From assembly GCF_000283155.1 (NCBI RefSeq), contig NW_004454262.1, positions 401,246 through 465,245 of the forward strand: DNA of 64,000 nucleotides, written 5' to 3'. The DNA is from Ceratotherium simum simum. Its lineage: Eukaryota; Chordata; Mammalia; Perissodactyla; Rhinocerotidae. The notes under the pieces are model-generated. The model had not been told where the DNA came from, searched no databases, and saw only the letters and a program-made list of their open reading frames with translations. The stretch's first letter is position 1. Every line of letters begins with the position of its first letter. Both the position numbers and the translations under genes were made by a program. Shown here one piece after another: positions 10,960 through 20,637 of the stretch.

Positions 10960-11721
10960 GGTTGCTGAAGATATTTATAAAACATATATTTGACAAAGGA
11001 TGCCCTGCCAAGATATATAAGAAACTCCTACAAATTGATAAGGAAAAACAGACAATCCAGTTTAAAGAAAAAGTAGTAAAAGGGCTTAGACAATCACATC
11101 ACAAAAGAAAATATCCAAATTACTAATAAACATATAAAAATTATTTGATCTCACTTGTCATTGGGGAAAAACAAATTAAAACCACAGTAAAAATCACTAT
11201 TTAACCATGAAATGGCTAAATTTAAGGAGATGACTATACCAAGTTTGTAAAGACGTGGAGCAATAGGAATACTCAGATACTACTTGTGGGAATGCGAGTT
11301 GGTACAACCACTTTGGAAAACTTTCTGAATTAGAAATATCGAATAATGCAGATAATCTACTCCTGGATATATAAGCAACAAAAATGTGAAAAAGTACCAA
11401 AAGACATAAAAAAGAATGTTTATAGCATTATTTATAATAATTAAAAACTTGGAACTACTTAGATGTCTATAAAGAGAAAAATGAATAAATGCATTGTGGT
11501 ATACCCATACAAAGGAAGACTCTTCAGCAATGGGAATAAATGAATTATTGCTGCACACACACACACACACACACACAAGAGTAATGAATATCCTAAGCAT
11601 AATGTTGAATGTTATATACCAGGAAAGAAAGATTATATTCTATGTTTATAAGGTTCAGAGACAGGCAAAATGAATCACATGATAAAAGCTAGTAGCACTG
11701 GAACTAAGACAAATTTCATCA
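10960..11721 (+). mobile_element. L1M ORF2 tail fragment
   Basis: Landmarks of the ORF2 3' region: TTTGACAAAGGATGCCCTGCC, ATTGGGGAAAAACAAATTAAAACC, GTTGGTACAACCACTTTGGAAAAC and GCATTGTGGTATACCCATAC. Frames are broken throughout. A (CA) microsatellite lies inside at 11553-11578. An ERVL-type LTR starts at about 11722, and an L1 3' UTR resumes at 12203, so the LTR interrupts this element. Confidence 0.8.
11553..11578. repeat. (CA)n microsatellite
   Basis: About 13 uninterrupted CA units lie inside the L1 fragment. A tract this pure is likely to be length-variable between individuals. Confidence 0.9.
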
Positions 11722-12202
11722 TATGTATATTTATATATGTATATGATTTATTATAAGGAATTGGTTAACATGACTATGGAGGCTGAGTAGCCCCACAATG
11801 TGCCATCTGCAAGCTGGAGAGCCAGGAAAGCTGATGGTGTACTTTGAAGATTTGAAGACCTGAGAGCTGGAGAACCAATGATTTAGATTGTAGTCCAAGT
11901 TTGAAGGCCTGAAAACCAGGAGTGTCGAGGGCATAAGGAGATCCATGACCAGCTCAATCAGTCAGGCAGAGGGAGCGAGCAGGAATCCTCCCTTCCTCCA
12001 CCTTTCTGTTCTATTCAGACCTTCAACAGATTGGATGGTGCCCACCCTCCCTGGGGAGGGCAACATGCTTTACTCAGTCTACCAATTTAAAGGTTAATCT
12101 CTTCTGGAAACACCCTCACAGACACACCTCAAAATAATGTTTAACCAGAGATCTGGGCACCCTATGATCCAGTCAAGTTGACACATAAAATTAACTATCA
12201 CA
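11722..12202 (-). mobile_element. ERVL-type solo LTR (MLT2-like), antisense
   Basis: On the plus strand it runs from TTATAAGGAATTGGTTAAC and GACTATGGAGGCTGAG to CTCAGTCTACCAATTTAAAGG and CAGTCAAGTTGACACATAAA, ending ACTATCACA. The reverse complement therefore starts TGTGATAG, as expected for this LTR family. The far end, near the AT-rich spacer, is truncated. No internal retroviral sequence is attached, so it is a solo LTR left by recombination. The same family appears at 17618-18135 in the same orientation. Confidence 0.8.
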
Positions 12203-12830
12203 AATATATAACCTAAAATTAATCATGAGGAAACATCAGATAAATCCACATCGAGGGACAGTCTATAAAATAACTGCTCTATCAAGGTTATGAAGGACAT
12301 ACTGAGAAACTGTTCCAATTTAAAGGAGACTAAAGAGACATGAAAACTAAACGCAAAGGTTTGATCGGTGTTTGATCCTGGATTGTATCCAGAACTGGAG
12401 GGTAGGTGGAAATATACACACGTGCACATATACACATGCATACACATACACACACACTTGCTGCAAATATGAACCATTGAAAACACGTGGATTAGGTTCT
12501 CATATTAGATGATGGTATTATAATGATGACAATTTCTTGATTTTAATAATCGTACTGTGTTTATTTAAGCAAATGTAGTTGTTCTTAGGAAATACACATG
12601 GCCAATTTAGGAGCAGAGAGGCATAATGTCCGTAATGTACTTGCAAATGGTTCAGAAAAAATAATAATGTGTGTACATAGAGAGAGAAAATGATAAAGCA
12701 TATGTGATTAAGTATTAACGATTGAGAAATCTATAGAGTGTACAAGGATTCTTTTTCCTATTTTTGCAACTATTTTGTAAGTCTGAAATTATTTAAAATT
12801 AAAGTTACGTAAAACACTAAAACGTCCATA
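12203..12830 (+). mobile_element. L1M 3' UTR, continuation after LTR
   Basis: Contains AACTGTTCCAATTTAAAGGAG near 12307, GATCCTGGATTGTATCCAG near 12373, AATCGTACTGTGTTTATTTAAG near 12548, GGTTCAGAAAAAATAATAAT near 12649 and ends with GTCTGAAATTATTTAAAATTAAAG near 12781. This is the long non-coding 3' UTR of an older L1M. It matches in order the copies at 28090-28480 and 61590-62480. A CA-rich patch at 12416-12460 interrupts it. Confidence 0.75.
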
Positions 12831-13479
12831 TGAAGGTACAAAAAACCTGAGAGCACTAGATTAGAATATATACTTAGTGGTAATTCTATCTTCAGTCTAC
12901 CTGGAATTTGGTATAAAGAAACTTTAGTCTGCTCCCCAATTCAGAAAGCATAATCATGAGAAAGCATTCAGTCCTTTACTGCCCTGGAACTACTGTTTTG
13001 TTCCTCCACGCTTTCCCTATTAGTACCTGTCTTTCTATACTCAGAAGATCCTACAACTCCATGTCAACAATAAACTGGAAGGAGAGAGGGATAGAGGAAA
13101 TTCTATAGATAAAATTCCCCAAGAGAGGATATATATCTCCGAAAAGTCTGTATCTTTTTCACACCATAGTTAGATGTGAGTCAGGTAGCTCTTCAGGGTG
13201 AGTCTGCTCCAAGCGGTGTTTCAGGGATCCATGCTCCTTCTATCATGTGGCCCCACCATTTTGTCTTCTAGCCTCCCAGATATGTGTGTGCATGTAAGAG
13301 AGATCCTGGACACAAGCATGAGGCCAAAGTGTTGCATCTTGAACTTGAACTCACATGCTAGTGCCCAGAACTCATTAACATCATCCATCTAATTACAAGG
13401 GCAGATGAGAAATGTGGGGGAGAACAGTGGCATGGGTAGAAGAGAGTCTGCCACACCAGCTCAGGGCCAGCAGAACCTA
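12831..13479. other. Unassigned sequence, possibly an old interspersed repeat
   Basis: A stretch at 13150-13440 (CCATGCTCCTTCTATCATG, CATCTAATTACAAGGGCAG) has the look of an old MER or LTR repeat that I cannot name. Nothing coding is supported. Confidence 0.3.
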
Positions 13480-14373
13480 CTGGACAATAGGAATGAAGCC
13501 ACATAATGTGTCTACCTAGCATTCAACCAACATCAAAATGACCAGACAGAACCAGAGGACAATCCACTTGAACCGCCTGTTTTTGAGTGACAGGTCTTGT
13601 CAGGTCTCTTCAAGTGTGAGCATCAGAACATGCAATGCGAGGACCCATGAATTAATTCTGTGGAACCACAGAAAGGAAATATTATTCTGAGAATTCAGAT
13701 GCACAGATTTCTAAAATTTATTTATTACTGAAACCAGGGGAAACTTTTAGAGAACTATTTGGCATTCCTTCCATGACATAGGATCCTAAAGACATAAAGA
13801 TATTGCTGAGATACAAAGAAAAAATGGAAAATGTATGAGATAAGAAGGACTTATTGAGCAACTAAAAATGAAATCACAGAAATATAATTTTTATTGGAGT
13901 TAGTAGACAGCAGAATTGACACTGTAAAAAATCACATCAATGATGTCAAAGACAAAGGCAAAGATCTCCCAAGATTCAGAGAGAAGGGACAAAAGAAAAA
14001 AGAATGAATGTGATAGATACAGAGAATAGGGATTAGAGACACAAACTGAAGAATTATACATATTCCTAAGAAAGGCCCAAGAGCAATTGCAACAGAAATA
14101 GCTAAAGAAAACTTTCAAGAGATGAAGAAAAAGAACTCATGGATACAAACTTAAAAACATCAACACAAGCATGATTAATGCAAATATAATCACAGTTAGG
14201 TAAATTTTAGTATTTTTTAAATTGCAAATATAATGAGAAAACCTAGAACAAGTAAAACCTACAAGAGAAAAAAAACTGACATCATATTTCCCTTTACAAC
14301 AAAAATCACCAGAAGACAATGGGATAATTCTACAAAATTTTGAGGAAAAAGGAAAGTAACCTGAGAATTTAAG
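13480..14373 (+). mobile_element. HAL1/L1 5' UTR and ORF1 remnant
   Basis: Old L1-type sequence: GACAGAACCAGAGGACAATC near 13543, TTGAGCAACTAAAAATGAAATC near 13853, CAAAGACAAAGGCAAAGATC near 13946 and AGAGCAATTGCAACAGAAATAG near 14079. The order fits L1/HAL1 5' UTR followed by decayed ORF1. Stops are frequent. A short antisense L1 tail interrupts it, and similar sequence resumes at 14607. Confidence 0.6.
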
Positions 14374-14379
14374 CACAGT

Positions 14380-14600
14380 GGTTTTTTTTAAATTATTTTT
14401 TTGAGGTCATGTTGGCTTATAATACTGTGTAAATTTCAGGTGTACATTATCAAATATCAGTTTCTGTATAGACTACATCGAGTTCACCACCAATAGTCTA
14501 GTTGTTATATACATACATATATACCCCTTTACCTCTTTCGCCTTCCCTCCACCCCCTTCTCCTCTGGTAATCACTAATCTGTTCTCCTTATCTATGTAAA
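14380..14600 (-). mobile_element. 5'-truncated L1 3' UTR, antisense, nested
   Basis: Starts with a T-run (the poly(A) tail on the minus strand), then GAGGTCATGTTGGCTTATAA, TTTCAGGTGTACATTATC, CAGTTTCTGTATAGACTAC, GAGTTCACCACC and CTCCTCTGGTAATCACTAATC. This is the 3' UTR of a relatively young L1 lineage in horse-like genomes. CACAGT occurs at both borders (14374-14379 and 14601-14606), a possible short target duplication. It sits inside old HAL1-like sequence and looks less diverged than it. Confidence 0.8.
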
Positions 14601-14606
14601 CACAGT

Positions 14607-14885
14607 TTTTGTGATTGACGCTTGGAAAAATACTAGAAAAATACTAAGACTCACTAATATCACCATGAAATTACATTTTCTTTTCATTCTTATGAGAAAT
14701 AAATGGAATTTAAAGATCGTGACTATTTTAAACCAGTTATACAATATTGGTGTGATTTTCCTCCAGAATAATAGCTACAAGTTGCAGCAAAGTGGAGAAG
14801 AATCAAGGGGAACACATAAAATGCTTGAAAATTTCCTGTTAAAAAATCATCTTTGTTTTTCAATTTGCTAGCTTGTTTCATGTTA
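14607..14885 (+). mobile_element. HAL1/L1 ORF1 remnant, continuation
   Basis: L1-like sequence resumes after the nested antisense L1: GAATTTAAAGATCGTGACTA near 14704 and AGTGGAGAAGAATCAAGGGG near 14790. An 86-codon open frame (14611-14871) covers it without a full ORF1 domain. I infer it is the same element as 13480-14373. Confidence 0.5.
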
Positions 14886-14959
14886 GAGAATAAAGGGAAT
14901 TCTTCTCTTCACTGCCCCAAATGAGATAAAAGCATAGTGATTGCATGCCTCCATTGAAT

Positions 14960-15600
14960 CATCCCAAAGTACTGCTTTAAACAGTGTGGTCAGGAAAAGC
15001 TTCATTGATAAGATGACATTTGAGCCAAGACTTGAAATGAGGGGGTAAGCCATGTAGATTGCTGATGAAAGTGTTCCAGGCAGAAGAAAGGTCAAGTGTG
15101 AATGCCCTGAGGTAGGAGTGCAGTGGTGGGTCTGAGGACAGCAAAGAGGTGGACTTGGCTGGAGTGCTATGAGTAAGGACCGGGGAGGAGATGTGGTCGT
15201 GGAGGCAAGGGGGTTTATAGGTCCTGTAGGGCCTTCTACGTTGTTGTAAGGACTTTGGTCGTTACTCCGAGTGAAAACCTCTGAGATCTCTGAGATGGTT
15301 AGTTATCAGAAGAGTTTGAACAAAAGAAATGATCTCCTTTATCTTTTAAAGTAATTACTTCGGACATCGTGTGGGAAATAACCTTCAGGTGGGGGGCAGG
15401 GGATACAAGAGTGGATGTAGCAAGCTCAGTTATGATGCTACTGCAGCAATTAAGGTGAGAAATGATGGTGGCTTGGGCTGAGGTGATGAACTCGAGAATG
15501 GTGAGATGTGCTCAGATTCTGTGTATATTTGGAAGGTAGAGTTGATAGGGCCTGCTGATAGAATGGATGTGGAGAATTAGAGAAAGGGAAGTAAAGCTCA
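14960..15600 (-). mobile_element. L2 LINE fragment, antisense
   Basis: The plus strand shows the reverse complement of L2 3' sequence: GTCAGGAAAAGCTTCATTG near 14989, CATTTGAGCCAAGACTTGAAATG near 15017, CAGGCAGAAGAAAGGTCAAG near 15077, GGTCCTGTAGGGCCTTCTACG near 15220 and TGCTACTGCAGCAATTAAGG near 15437. The last corresponds to the antisense of the L2 region encoding LDYCNS. It lies head to head with the plus-strand L2 that follows. Confidence 0.65.
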
Positions 15601-15754
15601 CCATCTCAATTCAACAAATCTTCAACCAGCCAAGACCAACAACACAGTGAACCCACCACCTTTTAAAACTCTTTCACCTCCCTAATGCCCACATTTTCCT
15701 TCTTGCATAGCAGAGATTCCATGGTCATCAAGATAGACTCATTTTTGCATATAC
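15600..15754 (+). mobile_element. Probable L2 upstream piece
   Basis: The pyrimidine-rich plus strand (AAAACTCTTTCACCTCCC, CACATTTTCCTTCTTGC) resembles L2 ORF2 composition. It is separated from the clearer L2 sequence at 15967-18515 only by a Tigger-like insertion. The call rests on continuity rather than on a motif. Confidence 0.35.
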
Positions 15755-15966
15755 TACAGTCATGCATTGCTTAAGGATGGGCATACTTTCTGAGAAATGT
15801 ATTCTCAGTCAATTTTGTCACTGTGCAAACATCATAGAGTGTACTTACACAAACCTGGATGGTATAGCCTACTACATATCCAGGCTATATGGTACTAATC
15901 TTATGGGACCACCGTCATATATGCATTTGGCATTGATGGAAACATCCTTATGTGGCGTGTGACTGT
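15755..15966 (+). mobile_element. Tigger/mariner-type non-autonomous DNA transposon
   Basis: Ends are inverted repeats: CAGTCATGCATTGCTTAAGG at the left and a right end whose complement begins CAGTCACACGCCACATAAGG. Inside are TTCTGAGAAATGTATTCTC, CATCATAGAGTGTACTTACA and CTTATGGGACCACCGTCATA, known landmarks of a Tigger2/MER28-like element. A TA precedes the left end, as expected for TcMar insertion; on the right the dinucleotide is TC, so the duplication is decayed. At about 210 bases it is an internally deleted, transposase-less copy. Confidence 0.75.
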
Positions 15967-17617
15967 CTCTTGTCTCCCTTTCCTCACTCCCCTTCCATTG
16001 TTCTCACCTGGTACTCACTTGCCTTGTTAATTCAATGCTCTGCCTAACACACCTGCAGCTAGAGCTGAATGTAAAGACACATGACAATACTTACGGATCT
16101 CATTTTATTACTGACAACTCCAAGCTAGATATTAGAGTCGCCAGCAATCTTACAATTCCCTAATCCAGTCACTCTTCTACTTCCTGTGTTTTCTAGATTT
16201 CACAACTTCTCTCTCCTCAAAATTCCAACAACTCCTCTCCTATTGGCTTTCCATTGATGGCCTTGCTTCTTACATCACTGAGAGAATGGAAGTGATCAGA
16301 AGAGAATTTCCACAAGCTTCAACTAACACAGCTACTCAGTCACCTATATCAATGTCCACATTCTCTGCCTTATTTCCTATTACTACAAATAAATGGTCTG
16401 ATTCCCTTCCCCTTCCCATCCCTTCCCCTTGGGCACTGACTCCAATCCCTTCTTGTCTATTCAAAGACATTTCATCTTTTTTTCCCCTACGTCATCAAAT
16501 TTCCCTCTCTGTCAGATCGTTCCCATCAGCATACAAATAAATATTGTATATTTTCCCTCCTACTAACATCCCGTTTCTCTGCTCCCCTTAACAGCAAATC
16601 TTTTCAAAATGCTATCTTTCTTTCTTGCCTCCCTTTCTTCTTTTTTCATTCCTCTTGAACTGATTCCAATCAAGCTTTTCCATACATTACTCCACCAAAA
16701 CAGTTCCTCTCAAGATCTTCCTTGACCCCACATTGGCAGACCCATTGGTTAGATGTCAGTCCAAATTCTAATCCTACTTAACCTATCAGTGACATTTTAA
16801 GCCTTGAACACACTTTCCTTCTTGAAATACTTTTCCACATAGTTTTGGGGACTAATTTCCCTTTTGGTTCTCATCTCATTTCACTGACAGCACATTCTCC
16901 ACTTTCTTTACTGGATCCTCATCTCTCTGGCCTCTAAATATTGGAGCGTCCAGGACTCAGTCAGTTCCTTGGTGATCTCATCTAGTTTCATGGCAATCAA
17001 TACCACCTATACTCTGGTGCCTCCAAATTTACACCTGAGATCTCTTCCCAGAGCTTCATATTTGTATATCTAATTATATAACTATATATCTACGTTTTGT
17101 TTGGATGTCTAATCAGATTCTCAAACTTAACATGGCTTCACTCAAATTTCTGATACCCACTGTGCCACCAAACCTGCTTCTCCCACATTCTCTTTCATCT
17201 CAGTGAATGAAAATACCATTATTCCAGTTGCTATGACAAGAAATTTGGAGTCCATCTTAATTTTTCTCTCTGTCTCACACTCCACACTCCTGAGAAAACT
17301 CTGTCAGATCTATCTTCAAATTATATTCAGTGTCTGGCAAATTTTCACCAGGTCCCCAACCATCACCATAATTCTAGTCACCTAGACTCTTGGAATAGCC
17401 TCCAAAGTGGTTTTCCCCATTCTGTTCTTGGCCCCCTTCAGACTTATTCACATAGCAACTAGAATGATCCTCTTAAAATTGTCTTCTTCAGTTCAAAAAC
17501 TACCAAAAGCTTCCCATATGGAATAAAAGCTAAGTGCTTACAATGGCCTTCTTTCACATCCTTTCTCCATTTTCTCTCTAAAACAGCCAAACACCAATCA
17601 CTTCCCATTTTCCCTCT
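15967..17617 (+). mobile_element. L2 LINE, decayed ORF2 (reverse transcriptase) region
   Basis: From about 16660 the order follows L2 ORF2: TCAAGATCTTCCTTGACCC, AATCCTACTTAACCTATCAG (the LLDLSAA region), GGCCTCTAAATATTGGAGCG (the PLNVGVPQG box), TTGGTGATCTCATC, then GATGTCTAATCAGATTCTC and AATAGCCTCCAAAGTGG. The position of the catalytic YADD motif (about 17010-17030) reads ACCTATACTCTGGTGCC and no longer encodes it. The element is broken by an ERVL LTR at 17618 and resumes at 18136. The part before 16660 is less certain. Confidence 0.7.
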
Positions 17618-18135
17618 GTATTAGTTGGGGTTCTCCAGAGAAGCAGAACCAAACATATATATATACATATATACATATTTTTTATATGTATATTTATATT
17701 TTATAGTTTTATTTATACTTATTTATTAACTATAAGGAATCGATTCATGTAATTATGGAGGCTGGCAAGGTCAAAATCTGCAGAGCCCACATCCCAGTTT
17801 GAATAAGGCCAGCAGGCTACTGTACAACCAGGAATATCTGATGTTCCAGCTCAAAGGCTGTCAGGCAGGAAGAGCCAATGTTTCAGTTCAAAGGCCATTG
17901 GGTAGGAGAATTCTCACTTACTCTGGGGATAGTCAGCCTTTTGTTTGATTCAAGCCTTTGACTGATTGGATAAAGCCCACCAACATTAGGGAGGGCGATC
18001 TGATTTACTCAGACTACCGATTTAAAGGGTAATCTCATCCAAAAAAGTCCCACAGAAGTGTCCAGAATAATGGTTGACCAAATATCTGGGTACCTTGTGG
18101 CCCAGTTAAGTTGACACACAAAATTAACCATCACA
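17618..18135 (-). mobile_element. ERVL-type solo LTR (MLT2-like), antisense, near full length
   Basis: The plus strand starts TGTATTAGTTGGGGTTCTCC with an AT-rich ATATAT spacer. It passes GAATCGATTCATGTAATTATGG, GATTGGATAAAGCCCACC and GATTTACTCAGACTACCG, and ends AAGTTGACACACAAAATTAACC plus ATCACA. About 518 bases, both termini present, no internal viral genes. It lies inside L2, so it is younger than that copy. The five bases on each side (CCCTC and GCTAC) do not match as a duplication. Confidence 0.85.
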
Positions 18136-18515
18136 GCTACCAAGGACCTTGACATTTCCTGTTCCCTCTTCTTAGAATACTCTTTCCCTAGGTATTCACA
18201 TTGCTGTCTCCCTCACTTCCTCCAAGTCTCTTCTCAAATGCTGTACTGTCAGAGGGATATACTTTGACCTCTCCCCAAACACTACCTCATACTAGCATTT
18301 CTTGGCCCCCATTCCTATTATTTTCCCCCTTAGCACATACCACTACCTGTTATAGTATGTATTTGTTTGTTCATTGACTATCTCCCCTCCCTTAACCCCT
18401 ACTTGCATGTAAGCTCCCAGAGGGCAGGGATTTATCTATTTTATTTGCTGCTGAATCCCCACAGCCTGATATGTAGGAATCCCTCAGTGAATATGTGATG
18501 ATGAACTAACACTTG
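18136..18515 (+). mobile_element. L2 LINE 3' end, continuation after LTR
   Basis: Contains ATACTCTTTCCCTAGGTATTC, CTCACTTCCTCCAAGTCTC, AAGCTCCCAGAGGGCAGGG and GCTGCTGAATCCCCACAGCC, then CTCAGTGAATATGTGATGATG. This is the L2 3' UTR and short 3' terminus. Together with 15967-17617 it forms one L2 copy of over 2 kb. Confidence 0.8.
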
Positions 18516-18689
18516 ATTACAGCCATGAAAATAACCTCACCGATGCAGAGAAAAGACAGAGAAAAATGAATAAAATTTACATATGCCAAAATGATAATGT
18601 AATATTCCCTCGAGTTTTAGTATTTTGAGAGTTTTCTCTTTTTCTTTTTTTCTCTAGTTCCTTGAAACAAAACTATTTTATTAAAAATC

Positions 18690-19197
18690 CTATCTACTGA
18701 GAAGAACAAAGTTGGAGGACTGACACTACATGACTTCAAGACTTATTATAAAGCTACAGAAATCAAGACAGTGAGGTATTAGTGAAAAAATAAACAAATA
18801 GATCAATGGAACAGAACAGAGAGCCCAGAAATAGACCCCATAAATATAGTCAACTGATCCTTGACAAAGGAGCAAAGGAAGTACAATAGAGCAAACATGG
18901 TCTCTTCAATAAATGGTGCTGGAAAAACTGGACATCCACATACAAAAAAATGAATCTAGACACAGACCTTACACCCTTCACAAAATATTAAGTCAAAATG
19001 GATCACACACCTAAATGTAAAATATAAACCTATAAAACTCCTAGAAGCTAACATAGGAGAAAAACTAGATGACCTTGCGTATGGCGATGCCTTTTTAGAT
19101 ACAATGCCCAAGAGATAATCCATGAAAGAAATAATTGATAAATTAGATTTCATTAAAATTAAAAACTTTTCTGCTCTGAAAAAAACCAAATCAAGAG
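18690..19197 (+). mobile_element. L1 ORF2 carboxy-terminal region, first part
   Basis: Clear L1 sequence: AACAAAGTTGGAGGACTGAC, GATCAATGGAACAGAACAG, TCAACTGATCCTTGACAAAGG, AATGGTGCTGGAAAAACTGG and ATTAAAATTAAAAACTTTTC. It encodes the region after the reverse transcriptase, with several frame breaks. It is split by an ERE at 19198. AATCAAGAG at 19189-19197 is one half of the target duplication. Confidence 0.9.
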
Positions 19198-19451
19198 GGG
19201 GCCGGCCCCATGGCATAGCGGTTAAGTGCGTGCGCTCCGCTGCTGGCGGCCCAGGTGCGGATCCTGGGCACGCACCGACGCACTGCTTGTCAAGCCATGC
19301 TGTGGCGGCCTCCCATATAAAGTGGAGGAAGATAACTTTATCTTTATCTAACATAGATGTTAGCCCAGGGCCAGTCTTCCTCAGCAAAAAGAGGAGGATT
19401 GGCATGGATGTTAGCTCACGGTTGATCTTCCTCACAAAAAAAAAAAAAAAA
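19198..19451 (+). mobile_element. ERE-type equine SINE with 9-bp target duplication
   Basis: GGGGCCGGCCCCATGGCATAG starts the head, with A-box GCATAGCGGTTAAGTGCG. The B-box region is shortened to CAGGTGCGGATCCTGGG, apparently missing a short segment present in the copy at 62028. It continues CAAGCCATGCTGTGGCGG, GCCCAGGGCCAGTCTTCC and CAAAAAGAGGAGGATTGGC, ending in an A-tail of over 12 bases. A local insertion TAACTTTATCTTTATCTA lies near 19332. AATCAAGAG flanks both sides (19189-19197, 19453-19461). The retained CG dinucleotides suggest a young copy. Confidence 0.95.
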
Positions 19452-20060
19452 CAATCAAGAGAATTAGAAGACAAGCTACAGACTGGGAGAAAATATTTGC
19501 AAAAGACACATCTGATAAAGGACTGTTATCCAAAATATATAAAGAACTCTTAAAACTCAATAATAAGAAAATAAACAAGCTGATTAAAAAATGAGCCAAG
19601 ACCTTAACAGACACCTCACTAAAGGAGACATACAGATGACAAATAAGCATACGAAAAGATACTCCACTTTATATGTCATCAAGGAAATGCAAATTAAAAC
19701 AACAATAAGATACCATTACACTGGAACACTGACACCACCAAAGACTAGTGAGGATATGGAACACAGGAACACTCATACATTTCTAGCTGGAATGCAAAAT
19801 GGAAGCCACTTTGGAAGATGGTTAGGTGGTTTCTTACAAAACTAAACATACTCTTACCGTATGAGCCAGAAATTGTACTACTTGGTATTTACTCAAAGGA
19901 GTTGAAAACTTATGTTCACACCAAAACTTGCGCAGGATGTTTATAGCAGCTTTCTTCATAATTGCCAAAATTTGGAAGCTATGGGAATCCTCTGTACCTC
20001 TGTCTTAATTTTGTTGTAAAAACCTAAAACTACTTTAAAAGAAAAAGTCGTACCCATCTA
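19452..20060 (+). mobile_element. L1 ORF2 tail and 3' UTR, second part
   Basis: Resumes with AGACAAGCTACAGACTGGGAG, then CCAAAATATATAAAGAACTC, GGAAATGCAAATTAAAACAAC and TGTTTATAGCAGCTTTCTTC. It ends in a 3' UTR with TTTGTTGTAAAAACCTAAAAC. A deletion joins ORF2 sequence directly to the last part of the 3' UTR near 19980. Confidence 0.85.
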
Positions 20061-20334
20061 TGCACTATTTTACTGATTCTGATGGTGTCTGAATTGCAAA
20101 GAAAGGAACTGAAAATCAAAATTCAAATCTTTGTTTTGTTCCTCAAGTTTTTGTTTTGATTTTTATTTGATTTAAAATTTTGTTTTGATTCCTTTTGTTT
20201 AAAAAAATAGTGTTCTAGTTGTTCATTTATGTGGAGAAAATATCACTGAATTCTTTCTTGTGTTGATATACAAATCTGCTGTTTCCACCAAATACCTCAG
20301 TTGAGATAAGAACAATAATTTATTTTTGTGTATG
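20061..20334. repeat. T-rich low-complexity stretch
   Basis: Between 20125 and 20210 the sequence is dominated by TTTTG and TTTGATTT units without a strict period. No element is recognised. Confidence 0.5.
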
Positions 20335-20400
20335 TCTCAAAACATTTTAATAAATGTTTACTGAGCACGTATATACCAGGCACTCTAACAGGAGGTTGTT
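20335..20400 (+). mobile_element. MIR-like SINE fragment, 5' part
   Basis: AATAAATGTTTACTGAGCAC and ATACCAGGCACTC match the start of a MIR-type or L2-tail repeat (TTTATTGAGCACCTACTATG, CCAGGCACTG). Only about 65 bases survive before a hAT element begins at 20423. Confidence 0.55.
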
Positions 20401-20422
20401 ACTTTCTTTGTTGTTAATAAGG

Positions 20423-20637
20423 CTGAGGTCAACAAACTATGTTCTCCAGGACAAACCTGACCCACTGCCCATTTTTATAAAAAAAGTTTTAAACACAGCC
20501 CAGTCACTCATTTATGTGTTGTCTATGGCTGCTTTTGCTTTACGTGGAAGAGCTGAGTAGTTGCCACAGAGACCACATGGCCCACAAACGAAATATTTAC
20601 TATCTTGTCCTTTAGAGAAAAAGTTTTCTGACCTCTG
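20423..20637 (-). mobile_element. Non-autonomous hAT-Charlie element (MER1-type), antisense
   Basis: The plus strand reads GTCAACAAACTATGTTCTCC, CTATGGCTGCTTTTGC, GACCACATGGCCCACAAACG, AAATATTTACTATCTTGTCC and TCTGACCTCTG. This is the reverse complement of the family at 927-1150. It is more diverged, near full length and non-coding. Confidence 0.75.

Noticed and set aside
18956..19474. 172-codon antisense open frame
   Set aside because: Runs across an L1 ORF2 tail and an inserted ERE, both read on the wrong strand.
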